This document shows positions 42,522 through 51,766 of a DNA stretch of 64,000 bases, in pieces (positions within the stretch are counted from its first letter, which is position 1; every line of letters starts with the position of its first letter). The stretch lies in assembly GCF_039536325.1 (NCBI RefSeq), contig NZ_BAAAYO010000014.1, forward strand, positions 248,001 through 312,000, read 5' to 3'. The DNA is from Paenibacillus_AB hodogayensis (GTDB lineage Bacteria > Bacillota > Bacilli > Paenibacillales > NBRC-103111). Position numbers and translations under genes: made by a program. The notes below the pieces were generated by a model. That model was not told the DNA's origin. It did no database searches and saw only the letters and a program-made list of their open reading frames with translations.

Positions 42522-44987
42522 CTACAAATCCTCGAAATCGAATTCGTTAAGCTCATCCAGCTTCCCTCTCTCCTCTTCGCTTAACGGCCGCTGCAGCACG
42601 TCTCCGGACTGCTCGCCGCCGATGCCCCACAGCTCGCCCATCATCTCTGCAATCGAAGACTTCTCTCGCCGCTCGAAAGGCGCGAATGCCCGACGCAGGA
42701 AGACGAGCGCCCGGCGGAACTGCATGTCGTCGAGCGAGCCGATATACGCATCCAACTGCTGCCACAAGGCGCTGCGGGACAATAGCGCATACCGGTTGCG
42801 CAGCGCCAGCCCTTCGAACCAGCCGGCTCCGAGATCGGCCGGTATGCCCGGCGACAGTCTGCGCGACACTTCCCGCGATACCCGCTCGTCCCCGACCCGG
42901 TTACGCTCCAAGAGCAGGGAGAAGGCCAATCCGGACAGCTTCGCGTTGCGGTCGTCGCGCGCCGCCAGCTCGTCGAGCCGCTGAAGCCACTGCGCATCGT
43001 CGACCAGCTCGCTTTGCTCTTGCGAGACGGCATGCATCTCGTTCATCGCCGCCACCATCTCGCCGGCGGCTTCTTCGCTGCAGGCCGCCGCCTCGTTCAG
43101 CAGCAGCGCCGCCCGCAAGAACAGCTGCTGCAGCAAAGGCTCCAGCGACGCCGTATTCATCCGGCGCACATCGCCGTAGCGCAGCAGCACCGACAGCCCG
43201 TGCGCCGCCCCGGCCAGCTGCGGGAAGCTGCCGGCGTCGACAGCCAGCCGCTGCAGCGTCTCGCGCGCGTCTTCCATCGCTTCCGGCAAGCCGCATTCGC
43301 ACGCCTCGCGGACGATGCGGGACGCCTCGCGAATATCCTTGCACTGCCCGAGCCGCTCCTTGATGACATAGGCGACGGCCCACTCTACCGTCTCGCCCTT
43401 GAGCGTCGATTCGACCATGCGGATTTCCGCCTCCGGCGTCCATTGCAGCACCCAGTGCTCGGCCCAGGTCGCCCCTTCCTGACGGACGGCCTGCTCGTGG
43501 GCGAAGCCGATCTCCAGCAGCCGCAGCCGATGCAGGAAGATCGAGCGGTTCAGATCAAGGAAGGCGGCTTCCTGCGATTTGACGCGCCGGTTTTCGCGCA
43601 GATCAAGCTCCAGATCGGCGGCCACCGCAGACTTGTATTTGTCCAGCTTAAGCTTTTTCAGATGGCGGTTGAAGTCGTCTTGAATCGGCGTCTGGCTGAT
43701 TCCTTCCGGCAGCGAGCCGATCGCCGTACCGACATCGGTGCGGGCAAGCGCCTCGGCCACTGTCGACCAGTCCCCGAAGCCGAGACAGACGGCTGCCGCG
43801 TCGCGCAAATCTTTCCATACCGGCAAATGGCCGGAACGCAGCGAAGCCAGCGATTCCGCCAGCCGCACCCCCTCGATGACGGAGGCGGTGGAACGGAACG
43901 TTCCTTCCTCCCGAAGCCGGACCGCCACCTGCGACATATATAAGGATGGCAGCTTCGCCGCATCTCCTCGCCGCAAGCAGTCCCACATCAAGCCAAAGTA
44001 AGCCGGAGCCGGATTGCCGGCCCCGTATCCCGAATGCGTGGACAGCTTGTAGTACGAGTAGGGCATCAGCGTCAGCCGCGTCGTCAGGCGCGGCAAGCCG
44101 CGCAGCTCGCGATCGGTCATCTCCGGCAAGGCCGGGTCTAGCGCGGCGGTATGATACGCTCCGGTGACGACGACAATGCTTTCCGGCGCATAGCCTTGCC
44201 GCACCGCGTCGGCGATACGCCGTCGCATGTACGACTCGCGAATCGCGTTGTAAGCCGCCTCCCGCGGATCGGCCAGGCGTTCCTCCTCCTCCAGCAGCTC
44301 TCTCATCTGCCGGGAAAAGGCGTGCATCGCCCGGCGATAACCGTCCGGGTCGGGAGTATGTTCAAAATGCCTTTCCCAATAGCTTTCGTAATCCGGCTCC
44401 CCGGCCAGCTCCGCCACCCGCTCGTACAGGCTGTTCTGCCTCCGGTAGTAGTCGCGGCGGCGTTCGCTGGCAGGGGCTGCGGTGCGACCCGCCTCGTTTC
44501 CGACCTCGGCCGCCTCCGAAGCATCGGTCCGTTCGCCGGACGGCCGTCCGTTTTCGTCCACCGATTCCAGTCGATCCGCCTCTTCGGCCGGCAGTCGTCT
44601 TGCTTCATTATAAAGAACGACGGCGGCGTCGGACGGCAGGTCGATGAATTCCGCCCGCACGCCGTGCTCCGCTGCCCAGACAAACGCCTGATACTCCGGA
44701 GAATAGTCGGCCAGCGGAAATAGCAGCGTGCGGATCGGGATACTTTCGGTATAGGCAAGAATCGCAATCGGGGGCACGACGCCCCGCGCCGTGATCGAAG
44801 CGATCAGCCCGGTCGCGTCGGACGGCCCTTCCACCAGCACGAGCTGCGGCCGGATGCGATCGAGAAACGAACGCAAATGCACGGCGCCGGCCGGGGACAA
44901 ATGCCGGATGCCGAATAAATGCACCCCCTGCCCGTCCGCGGCGCTCAATCGTTCAGCTCCCGGCATGCGTTGTACAGACTGCGCCAT
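42522..44987 (-). CDS. DUF5682-like protein
   Basis: About 821 residues, large and mostly helical. The N-terminus has the conserved block VHLFGIRHLSPAGAVHL followed by LVLVEGPSDATGLI, FVWAAEHGVRAEFIDLP and VVVTGAYHTAALDP, the pattern that marks this family and recalls TraB/ChaN-type folds with a GxxH and EGP motif. No signal peptide, so it is cytoplasmic. Function unknown. The start is uncertain: ATGs at 44987 (chosen, GGGGATCGG upstream) and 44966 both lie within the end of the MoxR gene. Overlap on both sides shows strong coupling within the operon. Confidence 0.82.
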   Translation of the reverse strand: MAQSVQRMPGAERLSAADGQGVHLFGIRHLSPAGAVHLRSFLDRIRPQLVLVEGPSDATGLIASITARGVVPPIAILAYTESIPIRTLLFPLADYSPEYQAFVWAAEHGVRAEFIDLPSDAAVVLYNEARRLPAEEADRLESVDENGRPSGERTDASEAAEVGNEAGRTAAPASERRRDYYRRQNSLYERVAELAGEPDYESYWERHFEHTPDPDGYRRAMHAFSRQMRELLEEEERLADPREAAYNAIRESYMRRRIADAVRQGYAPESIVVVTGAYHTAALDPALPEMTDRELRGLPRLTTRLTLMPYSYYKLSTHSGYGAGNPAPAYFGLMWDCLRRGDAAKLPSLYMSQVAVRLREEGTFRSTASVIEGVRLAESLASLRSGHLPVWKDLRDAAAVCLGFGDWSTVAEALARTDVGTAIGSLPEGISQTPIQDDFNRHLKKLKLDKYKSAVAADLELDLRENRRVKSQEAAFLDLNRSIFLHRLRLLEIGFAHEQAVRQEGATWAEHWVLQWTPEAEIRMVESTLKGETVEWAVAYVIKERLGQCKDIREASRIVREACECGLPEAMEDARETLQRLAVDAGSFPQLAGAAHGLSVLLRYGDVRRMNTASLEPLLQQLFLRAALLLNEAAACSEEAAGEMVAAMNEMHAVSQEQSELVDDAQWLQRLDELAARDDRNAKLSGLAFSLLLERNRVGDERVSREVSRRLSPGIPADLGAGWFEGLALRNRYALLSRSALWQQLDAYIGSLDDMQFRRALVFLRRAFAPFERREKSSIAEMMGELWGIGGEQSGDVLQRPLSEEERGKLDELNEFDFEDL

Positions 44988-46036
44988 TCCGATCCCCGTT
45001 TTTTCATCACATTCTCCAAATATTCCTTCCAAGCGACCCGGTCCTTCTCCTCGTCCTTGACGATCGCGCCCTGCAAGCCCGCCGCCAAATCCTCCTCGGC
45101 GATATGGCCTCCGCCGAAGCTGGCCGCGAGCGCCATGCTGTTGGTCAGCAGCGAGATCGCTTCCGCTGTGGAGATGACCCCGCTCGGCGGCTTCACCTTC
45201 TCCTTGCCGTCGAGGGTCATGCCCCCGCGCAGCTCGCGGAATACGGTCACGATTTTGCGGATCGCCTCTTCCTCAGGCGGTGCCGCCTTCAACTCGTAGC
45301 TGGCCGCAATTTCCCGAACCCGCTTGCGGACGATATCGACCTCTGTCTCCAGCTCGGACGGGGACGGCAGCACCAAAATATTAAACCTCCGCTTGAGCGC
45401 CGCGGACATATCGTTGACGCCGCGGTCGCGCGTATTCGCCGTGGCGATGATCGAGAATCCGCGGGCCGCGGACACTTCCCGGGCGAGCTCGGGAATCGAG
45501 ATCGTCTTCTCGGACAAGATCGAGATGAGCGCGTCCTGCACTTCCGAGGCGCAGCGGGATATTTCCTCGAAGCGGGCGATCCCCCCGCACTCCATGGCGC
45601 GATAGATCGGGCTTTTCAGCAAAGCCTGCTCGCTCGGACCGTTCGCCAGCAGCATCGCGTAATTCCACGAATAGCGGATATGCTCCTCGCTCGTGCCTGC
45701 GGTGCCCTGCACGACTTTAGAGGAATCGCCGTGAATGGCTGCGGTCAAATTTTCCGACAGCCACGACTTGGCCGTTCCCGGCTCCCCGATCAGCAGCAGC
45801 GCGCGGTCGGTGAGCAGCGTGGCGATAGCAATCTCCACATGCCGCTTGTTGCCGATATATTTCGGCGTGATGCGGACGCCATCCACCTCGCCGCCGGTAA
45901 TAAACGTCAGCACCGCCCGGGGCGACAACTGCCAGCCGGCAGGCTTTGCGTCCCGATCGAGCGCCTTCAGCGCGCTCAACTCCTGCTCGTACAGCCGTTC
46001 GGCCGGCAGCCTCAAAACATCTTGCTTTTGATCCAT
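44945..46036 (-). CDS. MoxR-type AAA+ ATPase
   Basis: About 363 residues. Walker A reads LLIGEPGTAKSWL and the sensor/arginine-finger region includes FSIIATANTRDRGVNDM and LKRRFNILVLPSP, all as in MoxR AAA+ proteins. Walker B is in CGGIARFEEISRC, where the usual DE pair is FEE. It should use ATP to remodel a partner, most likely the VWA protein encoded two genes later. The ATG at 46036 follows GGGGTGG and overlaps the end of the HEAT gene; a GTG at 46045 is the alternative. Confidence 0.92.
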   Translation of the reverse strand: MDQKQDVLRLPAERLYEQELSALKALDRDAKPAGWQLSPRAVLTFITGGEVDGVRITPKYIGNKRHVEIAIATLLTDRALLLIGEPGTAKSWLSENLTAAIHGDSSKVVQGTAGTSEEHIRYSWNYAMLLANGPSEQALLKSPIYRAMECGGIARFEEISRCASEVQDALISILSEKTISIPELAREVSAARGFSIIATANTRDRGVNDMSAALKRRFNILVLPSPSELETEVDIVRKRVREIAASYELKAAPPEEEAIRKIVTVFRELRGGMTLDGKEKVKPPSGVISTAEAISLLTNSMALAASFGGGHIAEEDLAAGLQGAIVKDEEKDRVAWKEYLENVMKKRGSEWRSLYNACRELND

Positions 46037-47814
46037 TCGATCCACCCCGTTCTCGTAGTCGTTGTGTCCGGCTTGGCTTCAATCCGCTCGATAATACCGG
46101 ACATTTGCTCCTTGACGCTTTCGTAGGCGATGCCCTCGGCATAATCGCGCAGACGGCCGGCGCAGGACACCGGCAATTGGGCCAGCAGCACCGCCTTCGC
46201 CCGGTCGACATAATACAGCCGCCCCGCCGTGCTCTGCTCGATCGCTTGCATCGTCAGCTCGGCCGCCTCCGGATGCCCCATCCGGAATAGCGTCAGCAAC
46301 GTTTCGACCGTTTCCTGCTTGAACCATGAAGGAGCAGCCTGCAGCTTTTCCAGCAAATACGTTTCCGTCCGCTTATCGCGCCGCTTGGCAAACCGGCATA
46401 CGAGATCCTTGGCGTCCAGCTCGATGAAGCGATGCAGCCAACGTTCGTCCCACGCCTCCCCGCTTTCGGCCTGGTCTGCGTCCAGGTAACTGTCGGCCAT
46501 ATCCTTGGTCAGCTGCATGATGACCCACTGCAGCTCCTTGACGGTCGGCATGCCGGGACGAAGGAACGGTTCGTACGCCTCGTACACCTCGGACGCCGGA
46601 AGGTACCTCGCCGCCGCGCGCAGTCCGAAGGAGACGAGCATCGTTTCCTTCCTCGCGCGCAGCTCGTGCAAATAGACGTAGGCGTCTTCCGTATTCCAGT
46701 TCAACAATTGCAGAGCCGCCTCTTCTCGCAGAGCATGAGTCGGCTTGGCCGGCAGCTTCGTCTCGGACAGCAGCCTTTTCAAGAAAGCCTTGGACGCTTC
46801 CGTCCGCTTTCCCTCCAGCGCTTGCAGCGCCGTGTACAGCTTGTCGGCGGCATCTCCGGCCGCCTCAGCCTTCGTCCCGCGCAGCTGGTCAAGCAGCTCG
46901 TCGCCGTAGCGCAGCACTTGGTCGGTCAGCCGTTCGCCTTCGTATTGCAAAATCGGCTGCACGGCAATATCGCTGTCTTTGCCCGACAGCGCTTCATACA
47001 GACGGTCTCCGGCGCGTTCCGTGCGCAGCTGGGCCAAAGCTTGCAGAGCCGCCCTGCGCACTTCCTTCCGGCGGTCGTAGGACTGCTCGAGAATCAGCTC
47101 CTCCCGCTCCGGATAATCGCCCAGCAGTTCGACCGCAGCAGCCCGCACGTCCGTGGAGCCTTCTCGGACCGCTTCCAGCACGATCTCCTCGGCGGCGCTT
47201 CCCGACAGCCGCTGGATCAGCTGAAGCTTGCGCCCGTCCGCCTTGCCTCCCTGCAAATCGAGCCCCTGACGCAGCGTCGGCAGCGCCGGGGCGCCGATCG
47301 CGGGGATAACGTCGGCAATCATGAAATCGACGATTTCGCCGAAAGGATCCTCCAAAGCGGCTATCGCTGCGGCATGGGTCCGCATATCGCGGAACAGCCC
47401 GCCCTCGTGAGCTTGACGAATCACCTCGAGCCTTCCCGGGCCGCGCGTCGTCAGCGCTTCGATTAACGGTCTCAGCTGGCGGTAAGTGGCGAACGTCTCT
47501 ACATTCGCTTCCCCGGCATACGGCCGCCCCGGCTCCTCCCATTCTCCCGACGCGGCCGCGTTCCCTTGCGTGTATAGAATCGAATGCAGCAGGACGCCCA
47601 GGTCGAGCAGCTTGCCCGGCGACTGCTCGCGGTCGGACTCATGGAGCTGGCGGACGGCTTCGGCCACCCGTTTGAATACCGGGGCGCTTTCCCCCATTTG
47701 CTGTAGCTGCGGCAGCAGCTTGGCCAGCCGCACGTCTCCTGCGGCCAGCCCGCTTCCGGCAATGAACAGCCGGCGCACCTCGCGGTGCAGATCGATCAGT
47801 ATCGGAATGCTCAC
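46012..47814 (-). CDS. HEAT-repeat protein of the MoxR-VWA operon (DUF5691-like)
   Basis: About 600 residues of alpha-helical repeats, for example AAAVELLGDYPEREEL, VRRAALQALAQLRTE and LREEAALQLLNWNTEDA, probably a HEAT solenoid for protein binding. No catalytic motif seen. The GTG at 47814 was chosen because AAGGAG lies 8 bases upstream and MSIPILIDLHREV is a sensible start; the frame is open to an ATG at 47871 inside the SWIM gene end. From memory, actinobacterial genomes have a similarly placed DUF5691 gene between SWIM and AAA genes; identity with that family is inferred from position and type. Confidence 0.75.
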   Translation of the reverse strand: MSIPILIDLHREVRRLFIAGSGLAAGDVRLAKLLPQLQQMGESAPVFKRVAEAVRQLHESDREQSPGKLLDLGVLLHSILYTQGNAAASGEWEEPGRPYAGEANVETFATYRQLRPLIEALTTRGPGRLEVIRQAHEGGLFRDMRTHAAAIAALEDPFGEIVDFMIADVIPAIGAPALPTLRQGLDLQGGKADGRKLQLIQRLSGSAAEEIVLEAVREGSTDVRAAAVELLGDYPEREELILEQSYDRRKEVRRAALQALAQLRTERAGDRLYEALSGKDSDIAVQPILQYEGERLTDQVLRYGDELLDQLRGTKAEAAGDAADKLYTALQALEGKRTEASKAFLKRLLSETKLPAKPTHALREEAALQLLNWNTEDAYVYLHELRARKETMLVSFGLRAAARYLPASEVYEAYEPFLRPGMPTVKELQWVIMQLTKDMADSYLDADQAESGEAWDERWLHRFIELDAKDLVCRFAKRRDKRTETYLLEKLQAAPSWFKQETVETLLTLFRMGHPEAAELTMQAIEQSTAGRLYYVDRAKAVLLAQLPVSCAGRLRDYAEGIAYESVKEQMSGIIERIEAKPDTTTTRTGWIEWIKSKMF

Positions 47815-47845
47815 GGCATGCTCTCCTTGTATGTAGGGATCTCTA

Positions 47846-49300
47846 TTAATAAATGAAGCGAACCGTTTCATGCGGCGTCATCAGGGAGAGCGGCTGCGCC
47901 GTCAGACGGTGGTCGTCGAGATTGTGCTCGAACATGACCAGCATCGCCTGGCCATGACGCCATTCATCGCGGAGCTGCTCCAGCATCGGCCCGACCGGAT
48001 GCGCCAGCTCGGCAATATCGCCAAGCGCCAGACTGCGGCCCTCGCCGTCCTCCAGCGCATAGCGGCCGTCGCCCGTCCGCCCCAGGCGGGCATAACGGAC
48101 CAGGGCAACCGGATGCTTGCCGGCAAGCGGCTGCTTCAGCTGGTTTTTGACGTCCTTCAACACGTCGGCGAACGACGTTCTCGCATGAGCCAATACCGCC
48201 GTCCGATCTTCCGCGGTCGTGCCGCGCATCGTCGCTTCTTCCCATCGGGCACGCGGGACGCCTTCGCCGGGATAAACGTACAATTCCTTCGACTGGACAA
48301 CCGCATAACAGGAATCGTCCTCCCTCATATGCTTCGCCGCGCGGAAAGGCCGGTACAGCCGGGTCGCGTACAGCTCGCCCGTATCCAGACCAATCCACCA
48401 GCCCTCGTCCACATGCTCGCCGCGCGCCTCGTCGGCGTATGAACGGAACGCCAGCTGCAGCAGTTCGGCATCCGTCCGCACAAGTCCGCCTTCTCGCAGC
48501 TCGCCGAGCTGCCAGGCATGGCCGATCCGCTCCTCGAGCGAAGAAGCAAGTTCCATCGGCAGCTCGGGGTTTTCCCTCCTTGCCTCCAGATGCTCCCGGC
48601 TTTTGCGGATCAAAGCATGCAGCGTCGTCAGACGGTCCATCGCCTCCGTGTACGCGCGCTCGCGGTCGCCCTCGCGGCGCAGCAGCAGCACCAGCTCGCG
48701 GAAGGCGGCCTGCAGCCCCGGCACATAATAATTGCCCAACTGCTTCGCCTGTTCTTCCATCACCTTCAGCGCCTTCGCGTCCAGCGAGGCGAGCCCGGTC
48801 TGAACCGTCTGGCCCACCAGCTTCTCCAGCAGCTCGACGCCCTCCAGTTGGGCCGCCAGCTTCTTGGCGAGCGCCGCCTTGTTCGTTTTGCGCTTGGGCG
48901 CCGGTCCGTCCGCTTGCGCGGCGTCTGCTTCCTTCTTCGCCTCGCGCTGCTCCGCCTTGCCGCGCTTCTCGGCTACGTCGTCGGGGATGTCCCCTTCGGC
49001 GAACGGCTTGCCGGCGGCGAATGCGTATAGCAGAGCCAGATTGTGCTTGCACGGAAATTGCCGGCTCGGGCACGTACAGCGGAATACCGGATTTTCCGGC
49101 TTCTGATAATCGGCGGAGCAGCGATACGGCTCCTTGCCGCTTCCTTTGCAGTTCCCGTACAGCAGCGTACCGTCTGCGGAACGGTACAGCTCGGCAAAGC
49201 TGTTCTTCTTGACCAGATCCCGGCCGTTTTTGATCGCCCCCGCGTTCGGGGCCAACGAATCGATATACGCTTCGGTTATCGTAGTTAGGGTCGCTGTCAC
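47846..49300 (-). CDS. SWIM zinc-finger protein
   Basis: 484 residues. Residues ~60-100 hold a SWIM motif: FRCTCPSRQFPCKHNLALL, which is CxC-x6-CxH and binds zinc. SWIM domains bind DNA or proteins. Residues ~120-150 are a Lys/Ala-rich charged stretch, and the remaining ~330 residues are helical with no known motif. The GTG at 49300 follows GCGAGGT at 7 bases. It is the first gene of the operon. The 220 bases upstream (49301-49510) must contain the promoter, but I found no convincing boxes and no other gene. Confidence 0.88.
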   Translation of the reverse strand: MTATLTTITEAYIDSLAPNAGAIKNGRDLVKKNSFAELYRSADGTLLYGNCKGSGKEPYRCSADYQKPENPVFRCTCPSRQFPCKHNLALLYAFAAGKPFAEGDIPDDVAEKRGKAEQREAKKEADAAQADGPAPKRKTNKAALAKKLAAQLEGVELLEKLVGQTVQTGLASLDAKALKVMEEQAKQLGNYYVPGLQAAFRELVLLLRREGDRERAYTEAMDRLTTLHALIRKSREHLEARRENPELPMELASSLEERIGHAWQLGELREGGLVRTDAELLQLAFRSYADEARGEHVDEGWWIGLDTGELYATRLYRPFRAAKHMREDDSCYAVVQSKELYVYPGEGVPRARWEEATMRGTTAEDRTAVLAHARTSFADVLKDVKNQLKQPLAGKHPVALVRYARLGRTGDGRYALEDGEGRSLALGDIAELAHPVGPMLEQLRDEWRHGQAMLVMFEHNLDDHRLTAQPLSLMTPHETVRFIY

Positions 49301-49510
49301 GGTTGTACCTCGCTTACGGGTTGAATTTTACGCCTATTCCTTTCTACATGACGTGATCGTTCTCCTGTTGAAAGTCGCCAGAATAGGCCCTTGGACCGTA
49401 TCTTTTACCGAAAACCGGGACCGGATCTCAGCCGGAAGGACCAGTTACACGGTCATCGCCGGCAGATGGGAATGTCACGTTTACTCCGATCGACCGGCGT
49501 GGGCGCGCCT

Positions 49511-49540
49511 AAAACAAAAAAATCCGCGTAATTCGCGGAT
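49511..49540 (-). terminator. Intrinsic terminator of the siderophore uptake operon
   Basis: ATCCGCG/CGCGGAT forms a 7-bp stem with a 5-base loop and is followed on the minus strand by TTTTTTTGTTTT. Confidence 0.85.
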
Positions 49541-49619
49541 CAGGCTGTGTGGGCCGTCTTGGCCGGATGAAAGGCGATCTTTTTCAGCTTCTGGACGGCA
49601 CCCGTCATGAGCGCCGGGC

Positions 49620-49718
49620 TTAAGCGGAACGGCCGGCGCCGCGGTACACGATATATCTCCAGGGTTCCCTGCCGCCGTGATTCGGCGCCCAATTCGCAAT
49701 ATAGAGATTATCGGGCAT
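49620..49718 (-). CDS. Possible small protein coupled to the FecCD permease gene
   Basis: A 32-codon frame (MPDNLYIANWAPNHGG, then REPWRYIVYRGAGRSA) starts within the last codons of the permease gene. It has no strong ribosome binding site of its own and relies on coupling. The terminator is about 80 bases further on. It could be a small protein, a gene remnant or chance. I recognise no family. Confidence 0.25.
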   Translation of the reverse strand: MPDNLYIANWAPNHGGREPWRYIVYRGAGRSA

Positions 49719-50724
49719 TCCGTCTGGAATACAGCAAATAAATGAAGAATGGAGCTCCGACTGCGGATGTGAATACGCCCGCAGGCACATCCATAGGCAA
49801 GAACAGTACTCTTCCGGCCAAATCGGCCAACATGACCACGATGGCTCCAAGCAGGACAGCGACGGGCAAAACGACGCGAAAATTCGTACCTGCCAGTTTG
49901 CGCGCCATATGAGGCGCGATCAAACCGACGAACCCGATCCCGCCCGCGACGGCGACGGCCGAAGCGGCTAACGCCACGCTGATCAGCAGCAGCAGCAGAC
50001 GGCTGCGTTCGACAGGACTCCCCGCTCCTGTCGCGACCTCGTCGCCGAGCTGCAGCACGTTGATCTGCCTCGCCATCATAAATGCCAAAGGCAGAAGCAG
50101 CGCCGTCCATGGGAGCAGCGTAAGGACATGCTCCCAGTTTGCTCCGTATACCGATCCCGTCAGCCAGAAATAGGCTTGGCTAGCCTCGTTTCTCGGATTA
50201 AACAGCAGCAGCATCGTCGTCATGCCCGACATGAGCGCCGAGACCCCGACACCGACAAGCACCAGCCTCATCGGAGTTACGCCTCTTTTCCACGCCAACG
50301 CATACAGCAAGCCCGCGACGAGGACACCGCCGAGCAGCGCGGCAGCCGGCAGCAGTCTGATCGTTACGGTCCCCAGCAAATAGTTCATAAAAGCGATAGC
50401 CGCAACCGATGCCCCTCCGGTTACGCCCAAAATATCCGGCGATGCGAGCGGATTGCGGATCATCCCTTGAAGTATCGCGCCAGCCGCGGCAAGCGACGCC
50501 CCGGCGAGCAGGGCTACCGCGACGCGGGGAAGCCGCAGCTTGCGGATCACAAGCGAATAGTCATCCCCGCCGATTCCGATAACGCCGCGCACCACGTTAA
50601 CCGGAGATATGCGCATCTCCCCCAAGCCGATACTGACGATAGACGTCAACAGACATCCGATCAGCAGCAGCAAAACGATCGCCGTCGGTTTGTGGCGCAG
50701 AGACAACAACGCCCGGTTCCTCAT
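49708..50724 (-). CDS. FecCD-family siderophore ABC permease, second subunit
   Basis: 338 residues with about nine to ten membrane spans, typical of BtuC/FhuB-type permeases. Family blocks are LRLPRVAVALLAGASLAAAG, LQGMIRNPLASPDILGV and GGIGFVGLIAPHMARKLAGT, the last containing the loop that contacts the ATPase. Imports ferric siderophore with its partner permease. The start ATG overlaps the stop of the upstream permease gene by 4 bases. No ATPase gene is present in the operon, so a shared FhuC/YusV-type ATPase encoded elsewhere must be used. Confidence 0.93.
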   Translation of the reverse strand: MRNRALLSLRHKPTAIVLLLLIGCLLTSIVSIGLGEMRISPVNVVRGVIGIGGDDYSLVIRKLRLPRVAVALLAGASLAAAGAILQGMIRNPLASPDILGVTGGASVAAIAFMNYLLGTVTIRLLPAAALLGGVLVAGLLYALAWKRGVTPMRLVLVGVGVSALMSGMTTMLLLFNPRNEASQAYFWLTGSVYGANWEHVLTLLPWTALLLPLAFMMARQINVLQLGDEVATGAGSPVERSRLLLLLISVALAASAVAVAGGIGFVGLIAPHMARKLAGTNFRVVLPVAVLLGAIVVMLADLAGRVLFLPMDVPAGVFTSAVGAPFFIYLLYSRRNAR

Positions 50725-51734
50725 TTACCGATCCCCCTTCGCGCGATATAGATGTAGAACGGGGCACCTACGACAGCGGTCATCACTCCGACGGGAATTT
50801 CCTCCGGCACCATGACGAATCGGGCAGCCAAATCCGCAACGATGAGCAGGATCGCTCCGAGCAAGGCGGAATACGGAATAACCCAGCGGTTGTCGACACC
50901 GACGATATGCCTCGCGATATGCGGAATCACAATGCCGATAAAGCCGATCGGCCCGGCTACGGATACCGAACCGCCCGCCAACATGACGATAAGAATGCCA
51001 ATAGCTGCCTTGACGAACACGATCCTTTGTCCCATTCCTTTGGCCGTCTCTTCGCCTATCATGAGCAGGTTCATATCCTTCGCCAACAAGACAGCCGCAA
51101 TCCAGCCGGCCAGCATGAACGGCAGCACGGCCATAATCAGATCCGGAGAACGTCCGGCGATCGAGCCGGTTAGCCAAAACAAAACCGTATTGAGTCCCTG
51201 CTTATTAAGGACGAGCAGCGTTTGGGTAAACGACGAGAACAGGGCGGTAATCGCCGAACCGGCCAAAATGATTTTCAATGGGGTCAGCCCGTCCCGGCCC
51301 ATCGCGCCGAGGACGTACACCAGCGCCGCTCCGACCGATGCGCCCAGAAACGAAACCGCCAGCAGCGGATACAGTCCGTCCACGGAGAAAACCAACGCCG
51401 CGGCGACCAGAAAAAAGGTCGCGGAAGCGTTGATTCCGAGTACGCTGGGAGCAGCCAACGGATTCCGGGTCATAGCCTGCATCAGAGCGCCGGCGACGGC
51501 CAGGCTCGCTCCGACCGCGGCGGCAATAAGCGCCCTTGGCACCCGGGTCGTCCGAATGACGATTTGTTCCGGCATGGCCTCGTTATAATGAAACATCGCC
51601 TGCCAGGCTGTCCCCCAGCTATAGTTTGTTGCCCCGAGCATCACGCTTGCCGCCAGGCAAAGCAGAAGCATCGCGGCGGACGCCGCCAAGCCCGCCGTTT
51701 TAAAACCGTTAGCTCGCAACTTGAATCGATCCAT
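50721..51734 (-). CDS. FecCD-family siderophore ABC permease, first subunit
   Basis: 337 residues and multiple spans, with RVPRALIAAAVGASLAVAG, MQAMTRNPLAAPSVLGINAS and GPIGFIGIVIPHIARHIVGV as family blocks. It forms the membrane channel with the downstream permease. It lies 32 bases after the binding-lipoprotein gene in a lipoprotein-permease-permease order like the B. subtilis feuABC genes. Iron control is implied by the Fur-like box upstream of the operon. Confidence 0.93.
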   Translation of the reverse strand: MDRFKLRANGFKTAGLAASAAMLLLCLAASVMLGATNYSWGTAWQAMFHYNEAMPEQIVIRTTRVPRALIAAAVGASLAVAGALMQAMTRNPLAAPSVLGINASATFFLVAAALVFSVDGLYPLLAVSFLGASVGAALVYVLGAMGRDGLTPLKIILAGSAITALFSSFTQTLLVLNKQGLNTVLFWLTGSIAGRSPDLIMAVLPFMLAGWIAAVLLAKDMNLLMIGEETAKGMGQRIVFVKAAIGILIVMLAGGSVSVAGPIGFIGIVIPHIARHIVGVDNRWVIPYSALLGAILLIVADLAARFVMVPEEIPVGVMTAVVGAPFYIYIARRGIGK

Positions 51735-51766
51735 GTCCGAACTCTCCCGTTCCGGCCGTCATGACG

